Below, piece after piece: positions 8,860 through 17,774 of a DNA stretch of 64,000 bases (position 1 is the first letter of the stretch; each line of letters opens with the position of its first letter). Below the pieces are notes generated by a model. The model was not told where the DNA came from. It searched no databases and saw only the letters and a list, made by a program, of their open reading frames with translations. The translations under genes were made by a program, and so were the position numbers. Source of the DNA: Qipengyuania polymorpha (GTDB taxonomy: Bacteria > Pseudomonadota > Alphaproteobacteria > Sphingomonadales > Sphingomonadaceae); the NCBI RefSeq assembly GCF_019711435.1, contig NZ_JAIGNK010000003.1, forward strand, positions 310,001 through 374,000. Direction: 5' to 3'.

Positions 8860-10291
8860 TGCGGGCGTCCTTTTTCCTGACGACGGCGGAAGCGTCATGT
8901 TCGCCTCCCTCTTTGTCTTTCCACTTGAGGAGCAGCCAGGGAACCCGGTCGGGCGCGAACTGGCTGCGGTGGTGGCGGTCGTAATAGGGCGGCATGTGGT
9001 CGCCCACGATGAGGATGTCGGTGGCCGGGAAATCCGCGGCGGTGATTTCGGCGATGATGGCGCGATCCATCTGGTCCCACAGCGCGAACTGGCGGCAGAT
9101 CATCGGGTAATCCTCGGCCAGCGCGGGCGAGATGCGTTCGCAGCGGTCGACGTCGAGATTCATGCCCGGGGGCACGGGAAGGTGCGAATTGACCGTCAGC
9201 CAGTAGACGAATTGCGGCTTGTCGGCGGCCTTCAAATCCCTGGCGAGCAATGCAGGCACGTCGCGGTCGCACACGCCGGGAAAGACCCCGCCGCATTCGC
9301 GTGCGCCGCGCCCGGCCAGTTCCTCGGCGAACTGTTGGTGCTGGAATCCGATGTTGGGATACCACTGCGTACGGTCGAAAAAGGCGCCGGTGAAACTGTG
9401 GTAGGCCCGCGTTTCGTAACCGGCGCGGGCAAGCCGTGCGGGCAGGCAGCTGTCGTCCGCCTTGTCGAGCACTTCGTGATAATCGCCCCAGCGACCGCAC
9501 AACTCGCGGACCTCGCCAGCGGTGGTCGAGTTGAAATAGGTCGTCTGGCCGCGGCTCAGCGCGAACCGATTGGTAACGCGCGCGTCGTTGTAGCGGGCAA
9601 AAAGGAGGTTCGACATGTCCTCGTTGCCGACCGGCGTGCCGAGTGATTCGACCATGATGACCATCAGGTGGCGTTCCCCGTCGAGCGCGGCGGGCACGAC
9701 GCCGGCATTCCTGGTCGCCGAGGAGAAGGGCGTGGAGGCATCGGCGGCGCGCGCATAATGGCCGCGCATGCCGTGACCCATGGCCTTGTCGACCTGGCCG
9801 AGTGCGACAGTGGCAAGGATTGCGAGAAGCACGAGCCGGATGTTGGTGAAACCCTGCGGCCGGCGCAGGGCCCACAGGGCCAGAATGATGATGGCAAGCA
9901 GCAGGCAGGCGCCCGCGATATAGTCGAGCGACTGGGTCGGCTTGATCTCGGCAAAGAACCTGATCGAATGCAGCAGCGAGAACACCGAGAGGTTGAACAG
10001 GCCGGCGATGAAGCTGACCACCGAATAGGTCATCACGGCAAGGAAACAGAGGCCGCGCACCGCTATGGGCGTGTTGCGGACGAGCAGGCCAAGCGCGCCC
10101 GCCGCCATGATTTCACCGCCGCGCGGCGGCGCGCCGACGAACCACATCATGGCAAACGCGAGGTTCGCCAGCACCAGCCAGACCAGTGCCCAGTTGGCGA
10201 ACTGGCGCCATTCGTGCCGCTCGACCGAGGCGAAGGGGCCCTTGCGACTGCCCTTGCCTGAAGGCGCCGTATCGAACGGCAGCGTGGCCAT
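8843..10291 (-). CDS. Membrane-anchored sulfatase/phosphoglycol transferase-fold protein
   Basis: A 482-aa inner-membrane protein: about five spans in the first 160 residues, then a periplasmic alkaline-phosphatase-superfamily domain. Metal-site elements are VIMVESLG, a Thr-rich nucleophile segment TTYFNSTTAGEVRELCG, TVNSHLPV and VGDHMPPY. This is the architecture of LtaS, OpgB and EptA-type enzymes, which transfer phosphoglycerol or phosphoethanolamine to envelope glycans or lipids. Which substrate is used cannot be read from sequence. Start ATG at 10289-10291 overlaps the stop of the preceding gene by one base (TGATG), so the genes are translationally coupled. Confidence 0.82.
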   Translation of the reverse strand: MATLPFDTAPSGKGSRKGPFASVERHEWRQFANWALVWLVLANLAFAMMWFVGAPPRGGEIMAAGALGLLVRNTPIAVRGLCFLAVMTYSVVSFIAGLFNLSVFSLLHSIRFFAEIKPTQSLDYIAGACLLLAIIILALWALRRPQGFTNIRLVLLAILATVALGQVDKAMGHGMRGHYARAADASTPFSSATRNAGVVPAALDGERHLMVIMVESLGTPVGNEDMSNLLFARYNDARVTNRFALSRGQTTYFNSTTAGEVRELCGRWGDYHEVLDKADDSCLPARLARAGYETRAYHSFTGAFFDRTQWYPNIGFQHQQFAEELAGRGARECGGVFPGVCDRDVPALLARDLKAADKPQFVYWLTVNSHLPVPPGMNLDVDRCERISPALAEDYPMICRQFALWDQMDRAIIAEITAADFPATDILIVGDHMPPYYDRHHRSQFAPDRVPWLLLKWKDKEGGEHDASAVVRKKDARNGAAG

Positions 10292-11862
10292 CAGGCGGCT
10301 TCCTTGTCACCTGCAACGCGGGTCGGAACCTCGCGAACCGAATTGAGCGCGGCGGCCTGGTCTTCGCTCGGCTGGCGGCTCGGAAGGCTGCGTTCGGCGC
10401 CCTCGTCGCCAGCCTCGTGATATTCGGCATCCTCGTTGACGCACCACGTGTCGTAGAGGCGCTCGCCCGCGATGATGTTCTCGACCGTCAGCATGGCGGT
10501 CATCATCGCGTGGTCCTGGTTGTTGTAGCGATGCATGCCGTTGCGGCCCACGAGGTGCAGCGTCGGATGCTTTTCCTCCAATTCGATGCGCATGGCATCG
10601 ACATTGGCGGCGTAATCCTCGTCATAGACCGGATAGGCTTTTTCCTGGCGGACCACGGCGCCCGACTTGACCTTCTTGCGATCGACGAGGCCAAGGATCT
10701 CCATCTCGTCGGTGGCGAGCTTGACGAGGTCGTCGTCTTCCATCGACCAGAGGCCGTCGCCTTCGAAGCAGAAATATTCGAGGCCGACGCAGGCCATGTC
10801 CTCATCGGGGATCATTTCCGGCGACCAGCTGCGGAAGTTCTGCACGCGGCCGACCTTCACCTTGCTGTCGTGGATGTAGATCCAGTTGTCGGGGAAGAGG
10901 TCCTCGCCCTCGACCATCAGGGCAACGGTGAGGAAGTCGCGATACTTGAGGTCATTCGCCTGCAGCGTCGACTGCGGCAGCGGGTGGAGGCGCTTGGACA
11001 GTTCACGCATCGGCGCGCTCGAAATGGCATGCGCGGCCTCGACCACCACTTCGCCGTCCTTGCCCTCTGCACTCATGCGCCAGCCGCCCTTGCCGTCGCT
11101 GGAAAGCTGCTTGAGGCCATGGCCCATGATGACATGGCCCTTGCCGGTGGCGAGAATCTTGTCGCGCGCAGCTTCCCACATCATGCCCGGGCCAAGCCGC
11201 GGGTAGCGGAAGGTTTCGAGCAACGTCTTCACCGCCTGCCCGTCATTCGGCTTCTTGTTGAGGCCGAGGCTGCGCTTGAGGCCATCGACCACCGCACCCC
11301 AGAGCGAGAGGCCCTTGATGCGCTGGGCGGCCCAGTCGGCGCTCATCTCGTTGCAGGGCATGCCCCACACCTTCTCGGTGTAGGTCTTGAAGAAGATGGA
11401 ATAGAGCTTGTGGCCGAACTGGTTCGTGGTCCAGTCCTCGAAGCTCTTCACGTCCTTCTTGGGGAAGAGCTTGTACTGGAGGTAGCTCGCCATGCAGACG
11501 GTCGAGCGCAGGATGCCCAAGTTCCAGAGCGCTTCGAAGGCGCGCAGCGGGTAGCTGTAGAACTTGCCCTCGTAATAGATGCGGCTCATGCGCGGGCGCT
11601 GGATGAAATCGTCCTCGCCGAGGATCTCGTTCCACAGGTCGACAACCTGCTGAGATTTCGAGAAGAACCGGTGGCCGCCGATGTCGAAGCGATACCCCTC
11701 GTGCTCGACCGTGCGGCTGATGCCGCCGACATAGGTCTCGTCCTTTTCGATGATCGCGACCGACTTGCCCTGCTTGGTGAGCAGGTAGCCCGCGGTAAGG
11801 CCTGCAGGACCTGCACCGATGATGGCTACGTCGACTTTCAGCGTTGTGGCGTTCTCGCCCAT
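10291..11862 (-). CDS. FAD-dependent amine-oxidase/UDP-galactopyranose mutase-like protein
   Basis: A 523-aa flavoprotein. It opens with the dinucleotide motif VAIIGAGPAGLTAGYLL and the second glycine-rich FAD segment ETYVGGISRTVEHEGYRFD, followed by GGHRFFSK. This pattern is shared by protoporphyrinogen-oxidase-like and UDP-galactopyranose-mutase-like proteins found in polysaccharide loci. Near the C-terminus, GRNGMHRYNNQDHAMMTAM is the flavin-contacting end segment. The last 80 residues are acidic and look disordered. ATG 11862 is preceded by GGGGG; a longer frame to 11889 has no better site. First gene of a four-gene operon with a sulfatase-fold transferase, GtrA and a GT-C-like protein, so it probably prepares or modifies an activated sugar. 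Confidence 0.78.
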   Translation of the reverse strand: MGENATTLKVDVAIIGAGPAGLTAGYLLTKQGKSVAIIEKDETYVGGISRTVEHEGYRFDIGGHRFFSKSQQVVDLWNEILGEDDFIQRPRMSRIYYEGKFYSYPLRAFEALWNLGILRSTVCMASYLQYKLFPKKDVKSFEDWTTNQFGHKLYSIFFKTYTEKVWGMPCNEMSADWAAQRIKGLSLWGAVVDGLKRSLGLNKKPNDGQAVKTLLETFRYPRLGPGMMWEAARDKILATGKGHVIMGHGLKQLSSDGKGGWRMSAEGKDGEVVVEAAHAISSAPMRELSKRLHPLPQSTLQANDLKYRDFLTVALMVEGEDLFPDNWIYIHDSKVKVGRVQNFRSWSPEMIPDEDMACVGLEYFCFEGDGLWSMEDDDLVKLATDEMEILGLVDRKKVKSGAVVRQEKAYPVYDEDYAANVDAMRIELEEKHPTLHLVGRNGMHRYNNQDHAMMTAMLTVENIIAGERLYDTWCVNEDAEYHEAGDEGAERSLPSRQPSEDQAAALNSVREVPTRVAGDKEAA

Positions 11863-11956
11863 GGATACCCCCGAATTCCTTTGCCTCACTGGAAGTGAAG
11901 GAAAATGGTTAGGAGGAGGTTAACGCGAAGCTTAATTTGCCGGGAAATCGCCGCTT

Positions 11957-12604
11957 TCAGGCTGCGTTCGATGCTTCCTCGAGCATGGCTGGGCATTGGA
12001 CCGCCGCGGCCATCAGCGAGAATTCACGCAGCGAGAAAGTGTTCTCGAACACGAGGCCGTAATGGCCATCCTTACGCCAGCGGACCTTTGCGCGCGTCTC
12101 GGGGAAGTTCGGCCCCGTCACGCGAATGGTCTGGTCGATCGCGAAGCTGGCATCGCAGGCGACCCGCGCGCCTTGCTGCGAGAGGTTCACCGTTTCCGCT
12201 TCGCCGTGGTCGCTGAGCGAGGACAATTCGAGCGGGATGGCGATGTTGAGGCGCAGCTGGCGCTTGGGGAAATTCCAGGTTTCGTGAATGAGCCGCTCGA
12301 CCGTGACGGGGCGGTCGAACTGGTAGCTTGCCTCGAGGCCGCTGCGGCGGATTTCCTTGATTTCGTAGGTTTCGCCGTTCTGCAGCTCGAGCGCGATGGT
12401 CCGTTCTTCCGGCAGCGCGTGGAAAGTGCGCAGCGACACGCCGGTCGCAGAGACATCGCGAATGACGCACAGGAACTCGCCCTGACCGCATACCAGCTTG
12501 GCCGAGCGAATCAGCGAGGTATAGCGCGGTGCGCCGCGCTGTTCGGTCGGATCGTGTACCGGCTTGCTGTCTGCCCCGAAGCCGCTCGAGTAATCCATCG
12601 TCAT
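11957..12604 (-). CDS. Tandem PilZ-domain protein
   Basis: A 215-aa soluble protein made of two PilZ-like modules. The first (about residues 22-105) has RGAPRY and then DVSATGVSL; the second (about 112-200) has RQLRLNIAIPLEL and then NLSQQGARV. RxxxR-type arginines followed by [D/N]xSxxG are the c-di-GMP-binding signature, though the arginine motifs here are imperfect (RGAPR, RQLR). The likely role is a c-di-GMP-responsive adaptor affecting motility or surface polysaccharide, suggested also by the polysaccharide-type operon just downstream. ATG 12604 has a good ribosome site (TTGGGGA). It lies downstream of tRNA-Leu and ihfB on the same strand. Confidence 0.82.
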   Translation of the reverse strand: MTMDYSSGFGADSKPVHDPTEQRGAPRYTSLIRSAKLVCGQGEFLCVIRDVSATGVSLRTFHALPEERTIALELQNGETYEIKEIRRSGLEASYQFDRPVTVERLIHETWNFPKRQLRLNIAIPLELSSLSDHGEAETVNLSQQGARVACDASFAIDQTIRVTGPNFPETRAKVRWRKDGHYGLVFENTFSLREFSLMAAAVQCPAMLEEASNAA

Positions 12605-12774
12605 TCATTCCCCAAGATTGCCTGGGGGCATCACCCCCTTGCGATGGTCTTGGACCAGAGCCCCTGTAGGTGCCTTTGATATCGGCCTAGGGGTTAATAC
12701 GAGGATAAAGCCGATGGAGTGTCTGTCAGCGCTTCCGACACCGGGACGGCAAGTCGCTGGAAAGCCGAGGCCGG

Positions 12775-12856
12775 TGCGGGTGGTGGGACTCGAACCCACA
12801 CGCCCAAAGGACAGGGGATTTTAAGTCCCCGGCGTCTACCATTCCGCCACACCCGC
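12775..12856 (-). tRNA. tRNA-Leu (anticodon TAA)
   Basis: Read on the minus strand, the seven-base acceptor stem GCGGGTG pairs with CACCCGC. The D arm (GGCGGAATGGTAGAC), anticodon arm GGGGACTTAAAATCCCC with TAA in the loop, a long class II variable arm and a T arm with GGTTCGAGTCCC are all present. The discriminator is A, as expected for leucine. The 3' CCA is not encoded: the bases after the discriminator are CCG. Total 82 nt without CCA. Confidence 0.95.
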
Positions 12857-12931
12857 TATCCGGCACCGGCGGTGGTTAGAGAATCGGGAGATTTGCTGCA
12901 ATCGCCAAGTTGGGCGAGTCGCCCGGGGCGC

Positions 12932-13213
12932 TCAGTTCTCGTTGAGACGCTCGCGGATTTCCTTGCCCGGCTTGAAATAGGGCACTTTTTTCGCCGGCAC
13001 GTCGACCATTTCGCCGGTGCGCGGATTGCGGCCCTGACGCGCCTGGCGTTCGCGGGTTGAGAAGGCGCCGAAACCGCGCAGCTCGACACGGCCGCCTTCG
13101 GACAGGCGCTGCGCGATTTCCTCGAAGAAGATGTCGACCACCTGCTCCACCTCTTCGGCGCGCAGTTCGGGATTGTCTTCGGCAATCGCGGTGAGGAGTT
13201 CGGAACGGATCAT
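12932..13213 (-). CDS. ihfB: Integration host factor subunit beta
   Basis: Ninety-three residues, the standard size for a HU/IHF subunit. It begins [17 protein letters not shown], and carries the DNA-intercalating arm with [10 protein letters not shown] and the core [13 protein letters not shown], which favour the IHF beta chain over HU. IHF bends DNA sharply and supports recombination, replication and sigma-54 promoters; the alpha chain is encoded elsewhere. Single gene followed 75 bases later by tRNA-Leu on the same strand. Confidence 0.95.
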   Translation of the reverse strand: MIRSELLTAIAEDNPELRAEEVEQVVDIFFEEIAQRLSEGGRVELRGFGAFSTRERQARQGRNPRTGEMVDVPAKKVPYFKPGKEIRERLNEN

Positions 13214-13375
13214 CGTGCGGTCTCCGGGTTACCGTGAAGGCAACCATCTAAAATTCATTCATGCGGCCCTGCCAGGCAGCGCCAAGACGCACCCCTTTGC
13301 CCGATATTTGGCAGAACTGCGCGATTCCCGCAAGTTATCTTAAGTTAAACCCGGCGACCAGAGCGTTAATCTGTT

Positions 13376-13717
13376 TCATGCATCGGACATGAGCTCGGCG
13401 GGCGAAATGCCAAGTCGTTGCATCCGCTCGCGAATTTCGGGCCATTCCTCTTTCAGGAATTCCTCCCGCTCGCGCTGGCGCAATACACCGGCGGCACCCT
13501 TGGCGACATACATCCCGACCCCGCGCTGGACCTCGACCAGCCCATCGTTCTGGAACTGCTGGTAGGCTTTCGCCACGGTGAGCGGGTTCGCCCCCTGCTC
13601 GGCAGCCAGCGCGCGCACCGAGGGAAGCATTTCGCCTTCGCGATAGCGACCATCGATGATGGCAGCCGCGATCATGTCGCGCAGCTTCAGGTAGACGGGC
13701 TTGGACTGGTTGCTCAT
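13376..13717 (-). CDS. GntR-family transcriptional regulator, YtrA type
   Basis: A 113-aa DNA-binding protein: an N-terminal winged helix with PSVRALAAEQGANPLTVAKAY (GntR helix-turn-helix, about residues 35-60) and only a short C-terminal tail of about 40 residues, which places it in the YtrA subfamily that usually controls ABC or membrane transport operons. ATG 13717 follows GGGGAA; an alternative frame to 13753 has no ribosome site. It is divergent from the POT transporter at 13905 with a 187-base shared upstream region, so it may control that gene as well as itself (inference). Confidence 0.88.
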   Translation of the reverse strand: MSNQSKPVYLKLRDMIAAAIIDGRYREGEMLPSVRALAAEQGANPLTVAKAYQQFQNDGLVEVQRGVGMYVAKGAAGVLRQREREEFLKEEWPEIRERMQRLGISPAELMSDA

Positions 13718-13904
13718 TTCAATTCCCCGGCAGCAATAGTGCATCAGTGCCATAATACAGCGCGGCGCGCAAGGTTCCCGACATCTGGTCGCGAGTGTAA
13801 CTAATGCTTCACATGGCCGCCGGAAACGCTAGGGTGCGCGGCTTCGAGGGGAGGGGCTGCGCCAGCGCGGCTCCGACGATAACAATCAAAGGGACCGGTT
13901 TCTT

Positions 13905-15569
13905 ATGGTCGAAGGCATGTTCTTCACATTCGACTCAGCGTTCGAAATGTGGACTTTCAGGGTTGCCGTGGTCGCACTGGCAGCATTTCTCATCGGCGGC
14001 GTGGTGCTCATCACCCGCCCGCAGGAAGAGGTCATCGGGCACCCCAAGGGGCTGTTCCTGCTGTTCATGGCCGAAATGTGGGAGCGCTTCTCCTACTACG
14101 GCATGCGCGCACTGCTCATCTTCTACCTCATCCAGCACTGGATGTTCGCCGAAGACAAGGCCTACGTGATCTACGGCGCCTACACCGCGCTGGTCTACAT
14201 CGCTCCGGTCGTCGGCGGCTATCTGGCCGACCAGTACATCGGCCAGCGCAAGGCCGTGCTGTTCGGTGCGGTCCTCCTGACCTTCGGCCACTTCTTCATG
14301 GCCTTCGAAGGTTCTGGCGGCCAGGCCGATCCCTTCATTAACATCTTCTGGCTGGCGCTTGCCCTCATCATCGTGGGCTCGGGCTTCCTGAAGGCCAATA
14401 TCTCGGTCATCGTCGGCCAGCTCTATTCGCGCACCGACGTCCGCCGCGACCCCGCCTACACCATCTTCTACATGGGTATTAACGTCGGCGCCGCGACTGC
14501 ATCGATCATCTGCGGCTACCTCGGCCAGACCTATGGCTGGGAATACGGCTTCGGTCTTGCCGGTATCGGCATGCTGATCGGCCTCATCTTCTTCGTGATC
14601 GGCAAGCCCCTGCTGCTCGGCAAGGGCGAACCGAAGGATCCGGCGAAGATTGCAGGCGGCAAGGAATGGGCCATCTACGGCGCCGGCCTTGCCATGGTCG
14701 CTCTGTGCTGGGCCGCCATCCAGTTCCAGGAACTGGTCGGAACCGTGCTCGGTGTCTTCGGCGGCGGCCTCGTGGCCTACGTGCTGTTCACCGCAGTCAC
14801 CAAGCTCGCTCCGCAGGAACGCGACCGCATCTTTGCCGCGATGTTCCTGATCCTCGTGTCGATCGTCTTCTGGGCGCTGTTCGAGCAGGCGGGTTCGTCG
14901 CTCAACGTCTTCACCGATCGCCATGTCGATACGCAGGGCGTGAACGCGTCGATGTTCCAGTCGATCAACGCGATCTACATCGTGCTGCTCGCACCGCTCT
15001 TCGCGATGCTGTGGCAGGGTCTGGCTCGCAAGGGCGCGGAACCCAGCACGCCGATGAAGTTCGGCCTCGCCGTCATCCAGGTGGGTCTCGGCTTCCTCGT
15101 CCTCGTCTGGGGTGCGGAAAGCGCCGGCATCAACGTGCCGACGCCGGTCATCTTCATCTTCCTCATTTACCTGCTGCACACCACCGGCGAGCTTTGCCTC
15201 TCGCCTGTCGGCCTCTCGGCAATGAATCGCCTGAGCCCTGGCCACATGGCCTCGCTCATCATGGGTACCTGGTTCTTCGCCTCGGCCACCGGTAACTTCG
15301 CAGCCGGCCTCATCGCTGCTGCAACGGGCGGCGAAGGTGTCGGCGAGGAAGCCGGCAAGCAGGTCGTGCTCGACGTCTACTCGACGGTCGGCTGGTATGC
15401 CGTCGGCATCGGTGTCGTGGTGATGGTGGTGAGCCCGCTCATCAAGCGCCTTATGCACCTCGACACGCTGCGTGACGACAATGTCGGCGACGACCTCGAA
15501 GGCCAGGCCGGTGCCGGTCTGGAATCGATGGAAGGCGGGGTGCACCCGACAACCAAGCCGAACGCCTGA
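13905..15569 (+). CDS. POT/PTR family proton-coupled peptide transporter
   Basis: A 554-aa major-facilitator protein with 12-14 spans that imports di- and tripeptides with protons. The PTR signature ExxERFxYYG appears as EMWERFSYYGMRALL near residue 55, and the second PTR motif region (NIGVGAATASIICGYLGQ-like, residues about 190-207) is also present. It has a longer N-terminal lead than E. coli DtpA. ATG 13905 has AAAGGGA upstream; an in-frame ATG at 13917 is possible. A strong intrinsic terminator follows at 15592. The divergent GntR gene may regulate it. Confidence 0.93.
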   Translation: MVEGMFFTFDSAFEMWTFRVAVVALAAFLIGGVVLITRPQEEVIGHPKGLFLLFMAEMWERFSYYGMRALLIFYLIQHWMFAEDKAYVIYGAYTALVYIAPVVGGYLADQYIGQRKAVLFGAVLLTFGHFFMAFEGSGGQADPFINIFWLALALIIVGSGFLKANISVIVGQLYSRTDVRRDPAYTIFYMGINVGAATASIICGYLGQTYGWEYGFGLAGIGMLIGLIFFVIGKPLLLGKGEPKDPAKIAGGKEWAIYGAGLAMVALCWAAIQFQELVGTVLGVFGGGLVAYVLFTAVTKLAPQERDRIFAAMFLILVSIVFWALFEQAGSSLNVFTDRHVDTQGVNASMFQSINAIYIVLLAPLFAMLWQGLARKGAEPSTPMKFGLAVIQVGLGFLVLVWGAESAGINVPTPVIFIFLIYLLHTTGELCLSPVGLSAMNRLSPGHMASLIMGTWFFASATGNFAAGLIAAATGGEGVGEEAGKQVVLDVYSTVGWYAVGIGVVVMVVSPLIKRLMHLDTLRDDNVGDDLEGQAGAGLESMEGGVHPTTKPNA

Positions 15570-15591
15570 TCGGTAGCTATAAAATGGAAGA

Positions 15592-15619
15592 GGGCGCGGC
15601 TTGAAACCGCGCCCTTTTT
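15592..15619 (+). terminator. Rho-independent terminator after the peptide transporter
   Basis: Perfect 8-bp stem GGGCGCGG/CCGCGCCC (15592-15599 and 15607-15614), seven-base loop, then TTTTT. It lies 22 bases after the transporter stop and 46 before the FKBP start, so it separates the two transcription units. Confidence 0.9.
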
Positions 15620-15665
15620 CGTGTCTGCGCTGCATGCCTATCCAAACGAGGAAGAACGGGTCGTG

Positions 15666-16163
15666 ATGAAAGATATGCGCATGATGCTCGCGGCGGTTGG
15701 CGCTGCCGTGGCGGTGGTCGGTTTCCAGGCGGTGACGGCGCAGGAGTCTGCGCCCGACCGCACGCAGGACATTGCGTGGATGAGCGCCCAGCAGGCCTAC
15801 CCGGCAGGTCTCAAGGCCGAAGACGGCTGGTACACGATGGATGGCGGCCTACGCTGGCGTTACATCGAATACGCAGGTTCCAACGTAAAGCCCACGGTCG
15901 AGGACAAGGTCACCGTCCATTACGCGGGCACCTTCATCGACGGCGAGACTTTCGATTCCAGCTTTGAGCGCGGCGAACCGGCGACCTTCCCGCTCGGCCG
16001 TCTCATCAAGGCATGGCAGATGGCTATCCCCGAGATGGGCGTAGGCGACACGATCGAGATCGTCGCACCCGCCGACCTCGCCTATGGGCCGAAGGGCAAG
16101 GGTCCCATCCCCGGCGGCGCGACGCTGCTGTTCACGGTCAAGCTCATCGCCATCGAGGAATAG
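15666..16163 (+). CDS. Exported FKBP-type peptidyl-prolyl cis-trans isomerase
   Basis: A 165-aa protein with a cleavable signal peptide (hydrophobic AAVGAAVAVVGFQAVTAQ) and one FKBP domain in the C-terminal 100 residues. Seen: VTVHYAGTFIDGETFDSSF, then GLxxAW-type LIKAWQMAIPEMGVGD and LAYGPKGKGPIPGGATLLF, matching the active-site strands of FkpA/FklB-type isomerases. It should catalyse prolyl isomerisation of periplasmic proteins. The ATG at 15666 has AGGAAGAAC upstream. Monocistronic between a terminator and the NnrU gene. Confidence 0.92.
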   Translation: MKDMRMMLAAVGAAVAVVGFQAVTAQESAPDRTQDIAWMSAQQAYPAGLKAEDGWYTMDGGLRWRYIEYAGSNVKPTVEDKVTVHYAGTFIDGETFDSSFERGEPATFPLGRLIKAWQMAIPEMGVGDTIEIVAPADLAYGPKGKGPIPGGATLLFTVKLIAIEE

Positions 16164-16210
16164 GTCCGCGCCCGCGCCTGTGATAATCTCCCGCCCCAAG
16201 GGAGGACATC

Positions 16211-16882
16211 ATGGACCCGCTGACTTCGCTTATCGCTGCCTCGCTGGCATTCGTCGGCACGCATTTCGCGCTCTCGCATCCGCTGCGCGCCCCGCTTGTC
16301 GCCGCGCTGGGCGCAACCGGCTTTTCGATCCTCTACAGCCTCGTGGCGGCCGCCTCGATGGCGTGGATCTATTTCGCCTTCGTCGCTGCGGACGACACCA
16401 TGCTCGGCGGCAGTGGCGAGATCGGCTGGATTATCGCGACCGTCCTGTCGCTGCCCGCACTGTTGCTGTTCCTTGGCTCGCTCAAGGGTAATCCGGCTCT
16501 CCCCGCACCCGGCGCGGAGAAACTCGCGCGGCGCGAGCCTGCTGGTGTGTTCGCGGTGACGCGGCACCCGATGATGTGGGGCTTCGCGCTGTGGGCAATC
16601 TCGCACATCGTCCTGTGGTGGAGTTGGCGCACGCTGGTCGTGGCGCTCGCCATCCTCATCCTCGCACTGGTCGGGGCAAGGCTGCAGGACCGCAAGAAAG
16701 AGGCGCTGATGGGCGAGGCGTGGAAAGAGTGGGAAGCGAAAACCAGCTATTGGCCTCGCTGGAGCAGGCTTGCGCGCGCGGGCGTGATCCTGTGGCTGGT
16801 AGCCATAGCGGCATGGCTCGGCATCACATGGTGGCACATCGGGGCAGGCGGTATCCCGGCCGGCATCTGGCGCTGGGTCTGA
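16211..16882 (+). CDS. NnrU family membrane protein
   Basis: A 223-aa protein with six or seven spans. THFALSHPLRAPL near the N-terminus, VTRHPMMWGFALWA in the middle and the tail WKEWEAKTSYWP are characteristic of NnrU/MddA-related membrane proteins. NnrU was first described beside denitrification genes, but homologues are common in alphaproteobacteria without denitrification, and no such genes are visible here. GGGAGGA precedes the ATG. Molecular function unknown. Confidence 0.88.
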   Translation: MDPLTSLIAASLAFVGTHFALSHPLRAPLVAALGATGFSILYSLVAAASMAWIYFAFVAADDTMLGGSGEIGWIIATVLSLPALLLFLGSLKGNPALPAPGAEKLARREPAGVFAVTRHPMMWGFALWAISHIVLWWSWRTLVVALAILILALVGARLQDRKKEALMGEAWKEWEAKTSYWPRWSRLARAGVILWLVAIAAWLGITWWHIGAGGIPAGIWRWV

Positions 16883-16887
16883 CCGTC

Positions 16888-16907
16888 CTCAAGCAGCGAA
16901 GCGGTAG
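16888..16907. repeat. 20-base dispersed repeat, copy 1
   Basis: CTCAAGCAGCGAAGCGGTAG here and CTCAAGCAGCGGAGCGGTAG at 32918-32937 differ at one base. Both copies are intergenic. The role is unknown; it may be a small genome-wide repeat. Confidence 0.4.
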
Positions 16908-16931
16908 GACAAACAAATATTCGCTCTGACT

Positions 16932-17729
16932 TTATTGTCCCGTGAACTTGGGCGCGCGCTTTTCGAGGAGCGCGTCGACACCTTCCAAGTGGTCTTGCGT
17001 CGAGTGCATCAGCGCCTGCGCGTTGGCCGCCATCTCGAGCGCCGCGTCATAGGTGGTCGAGCGCCCCTGCCGCATGAGGTTCTTCGCCTGCCGGAGCGCA
17101 TGGGGAGGCATGGCGGCGACCTTGGCGGCGAGCGCTTTGGCCTCATCCAGCAGCGCCTCATGTTCGACCACGCGGCTGACCAGCCCCCAGTCGAGCGCGG
17201 TTGAGGCGTCGATCACATCGCCGGTGTAGAACAGCTCCGCCGCGCGCGCCTCACCGATGATGCGGGGCAAGATCCACGTGCCGCCGTCACCCGGAATGAT
17301 GCCGAGCTTGAGGAAGGTGACGCCGAACTTCGCTTTCTCGCTCGCGATGCGCATGTCGGCCAGGCAGGTAAGGTCGCAGCCCAGCCCGATGGCCGGTCCG
17401 TTGACCGCCGCGATAAGCGGCACGCGCAGCGAATAGAGCGCGCGCAGGATCTTGTGGATGTTGCCCCTGTAGCCATCGGCAATTTCGGGAGCCGTGCCGC
17501 CGAAATTGCCGGTCCTCTCCTTCATCGCCTTGATGTCGCCACCGGCCGAGAAAGCGCGGCCCGCGCCGGTCAAGATGACACAGCGCACATCCATGTCGGC
17601 ATTAATGGCATCGCAGGCCTCGACAAAGGCGTCCCCGTCCCCTGCGGCGCCGAGCGGGTTCATGCTGTCGGGCCGGTTGAGCGTCAATGTGGTGACGTGG
17701 TCGGCGGTGTCGATATGGAGGAGGCTCAT
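16932..17729 (-). CDS. Crotonase-fold protein (enoyl-CoA hydratase/isomerase family)
   Basis: A 265-aa crotonase-superfamily protein. CoA-binding and oxyanion elements are present (GAGRAFSAGGDIKAM, and NGPAIGLGCDL). The two glutamates needed for hydratase activity are not: the first (usual GCEL) is Asp in GCDL, and the second (usual xPEI) is Phe in GVTFLKLG. An Asp appears instead in IPGDGG. It is therefore more likely an isomerase or another crotonase reaction than a classical hydratase. ATG 17729 has AAAGGAC upstream; the longer frame would start on TTG. The gene converges on nnrU and ends near a 20-base dispersed repeat. Confidence 0.85.
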   Translation of the reverse strand: MSLLHIDTADHVTTLTLNRPDSMNPLGAAGDGDAFVEACDAINADMDVRCVILTGAGRAFSAGGDIKAMKERTGNFGGTAPEIADGYRGNIHKILRALYSLRVPLIAAVNGPAIGLGCDLTCLADMRIASEKAKFGVTFLKLGIIPGDGGTWILPRIIGEARAAELFYTGDVIDASTALDWGLVSRVVEHEALLDEAKALAAKVAAMPPHALRQAKNLMRQGRSTTYDAALEMAANAQALMHSTQDHLEGVDALLEKRAPKFTGQ

Positions 17730-17774
17730 CGGCAAAAAGTCCTTTCGCCTGCCCCCATGCCACTACGTGTCTCT

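Noticed and set aside
11918-11938. CtrA site TTAA-N-TTAA before the UGM-like gene
   Set aside because: Spacer is 8 bases, not the required 7.
12719-13060. 113-aa ORF across tRNA-Leu and the ihfB 3' end
   Set aside because: It reads through a tRNA gene and antisense to ihfB; no coding features.
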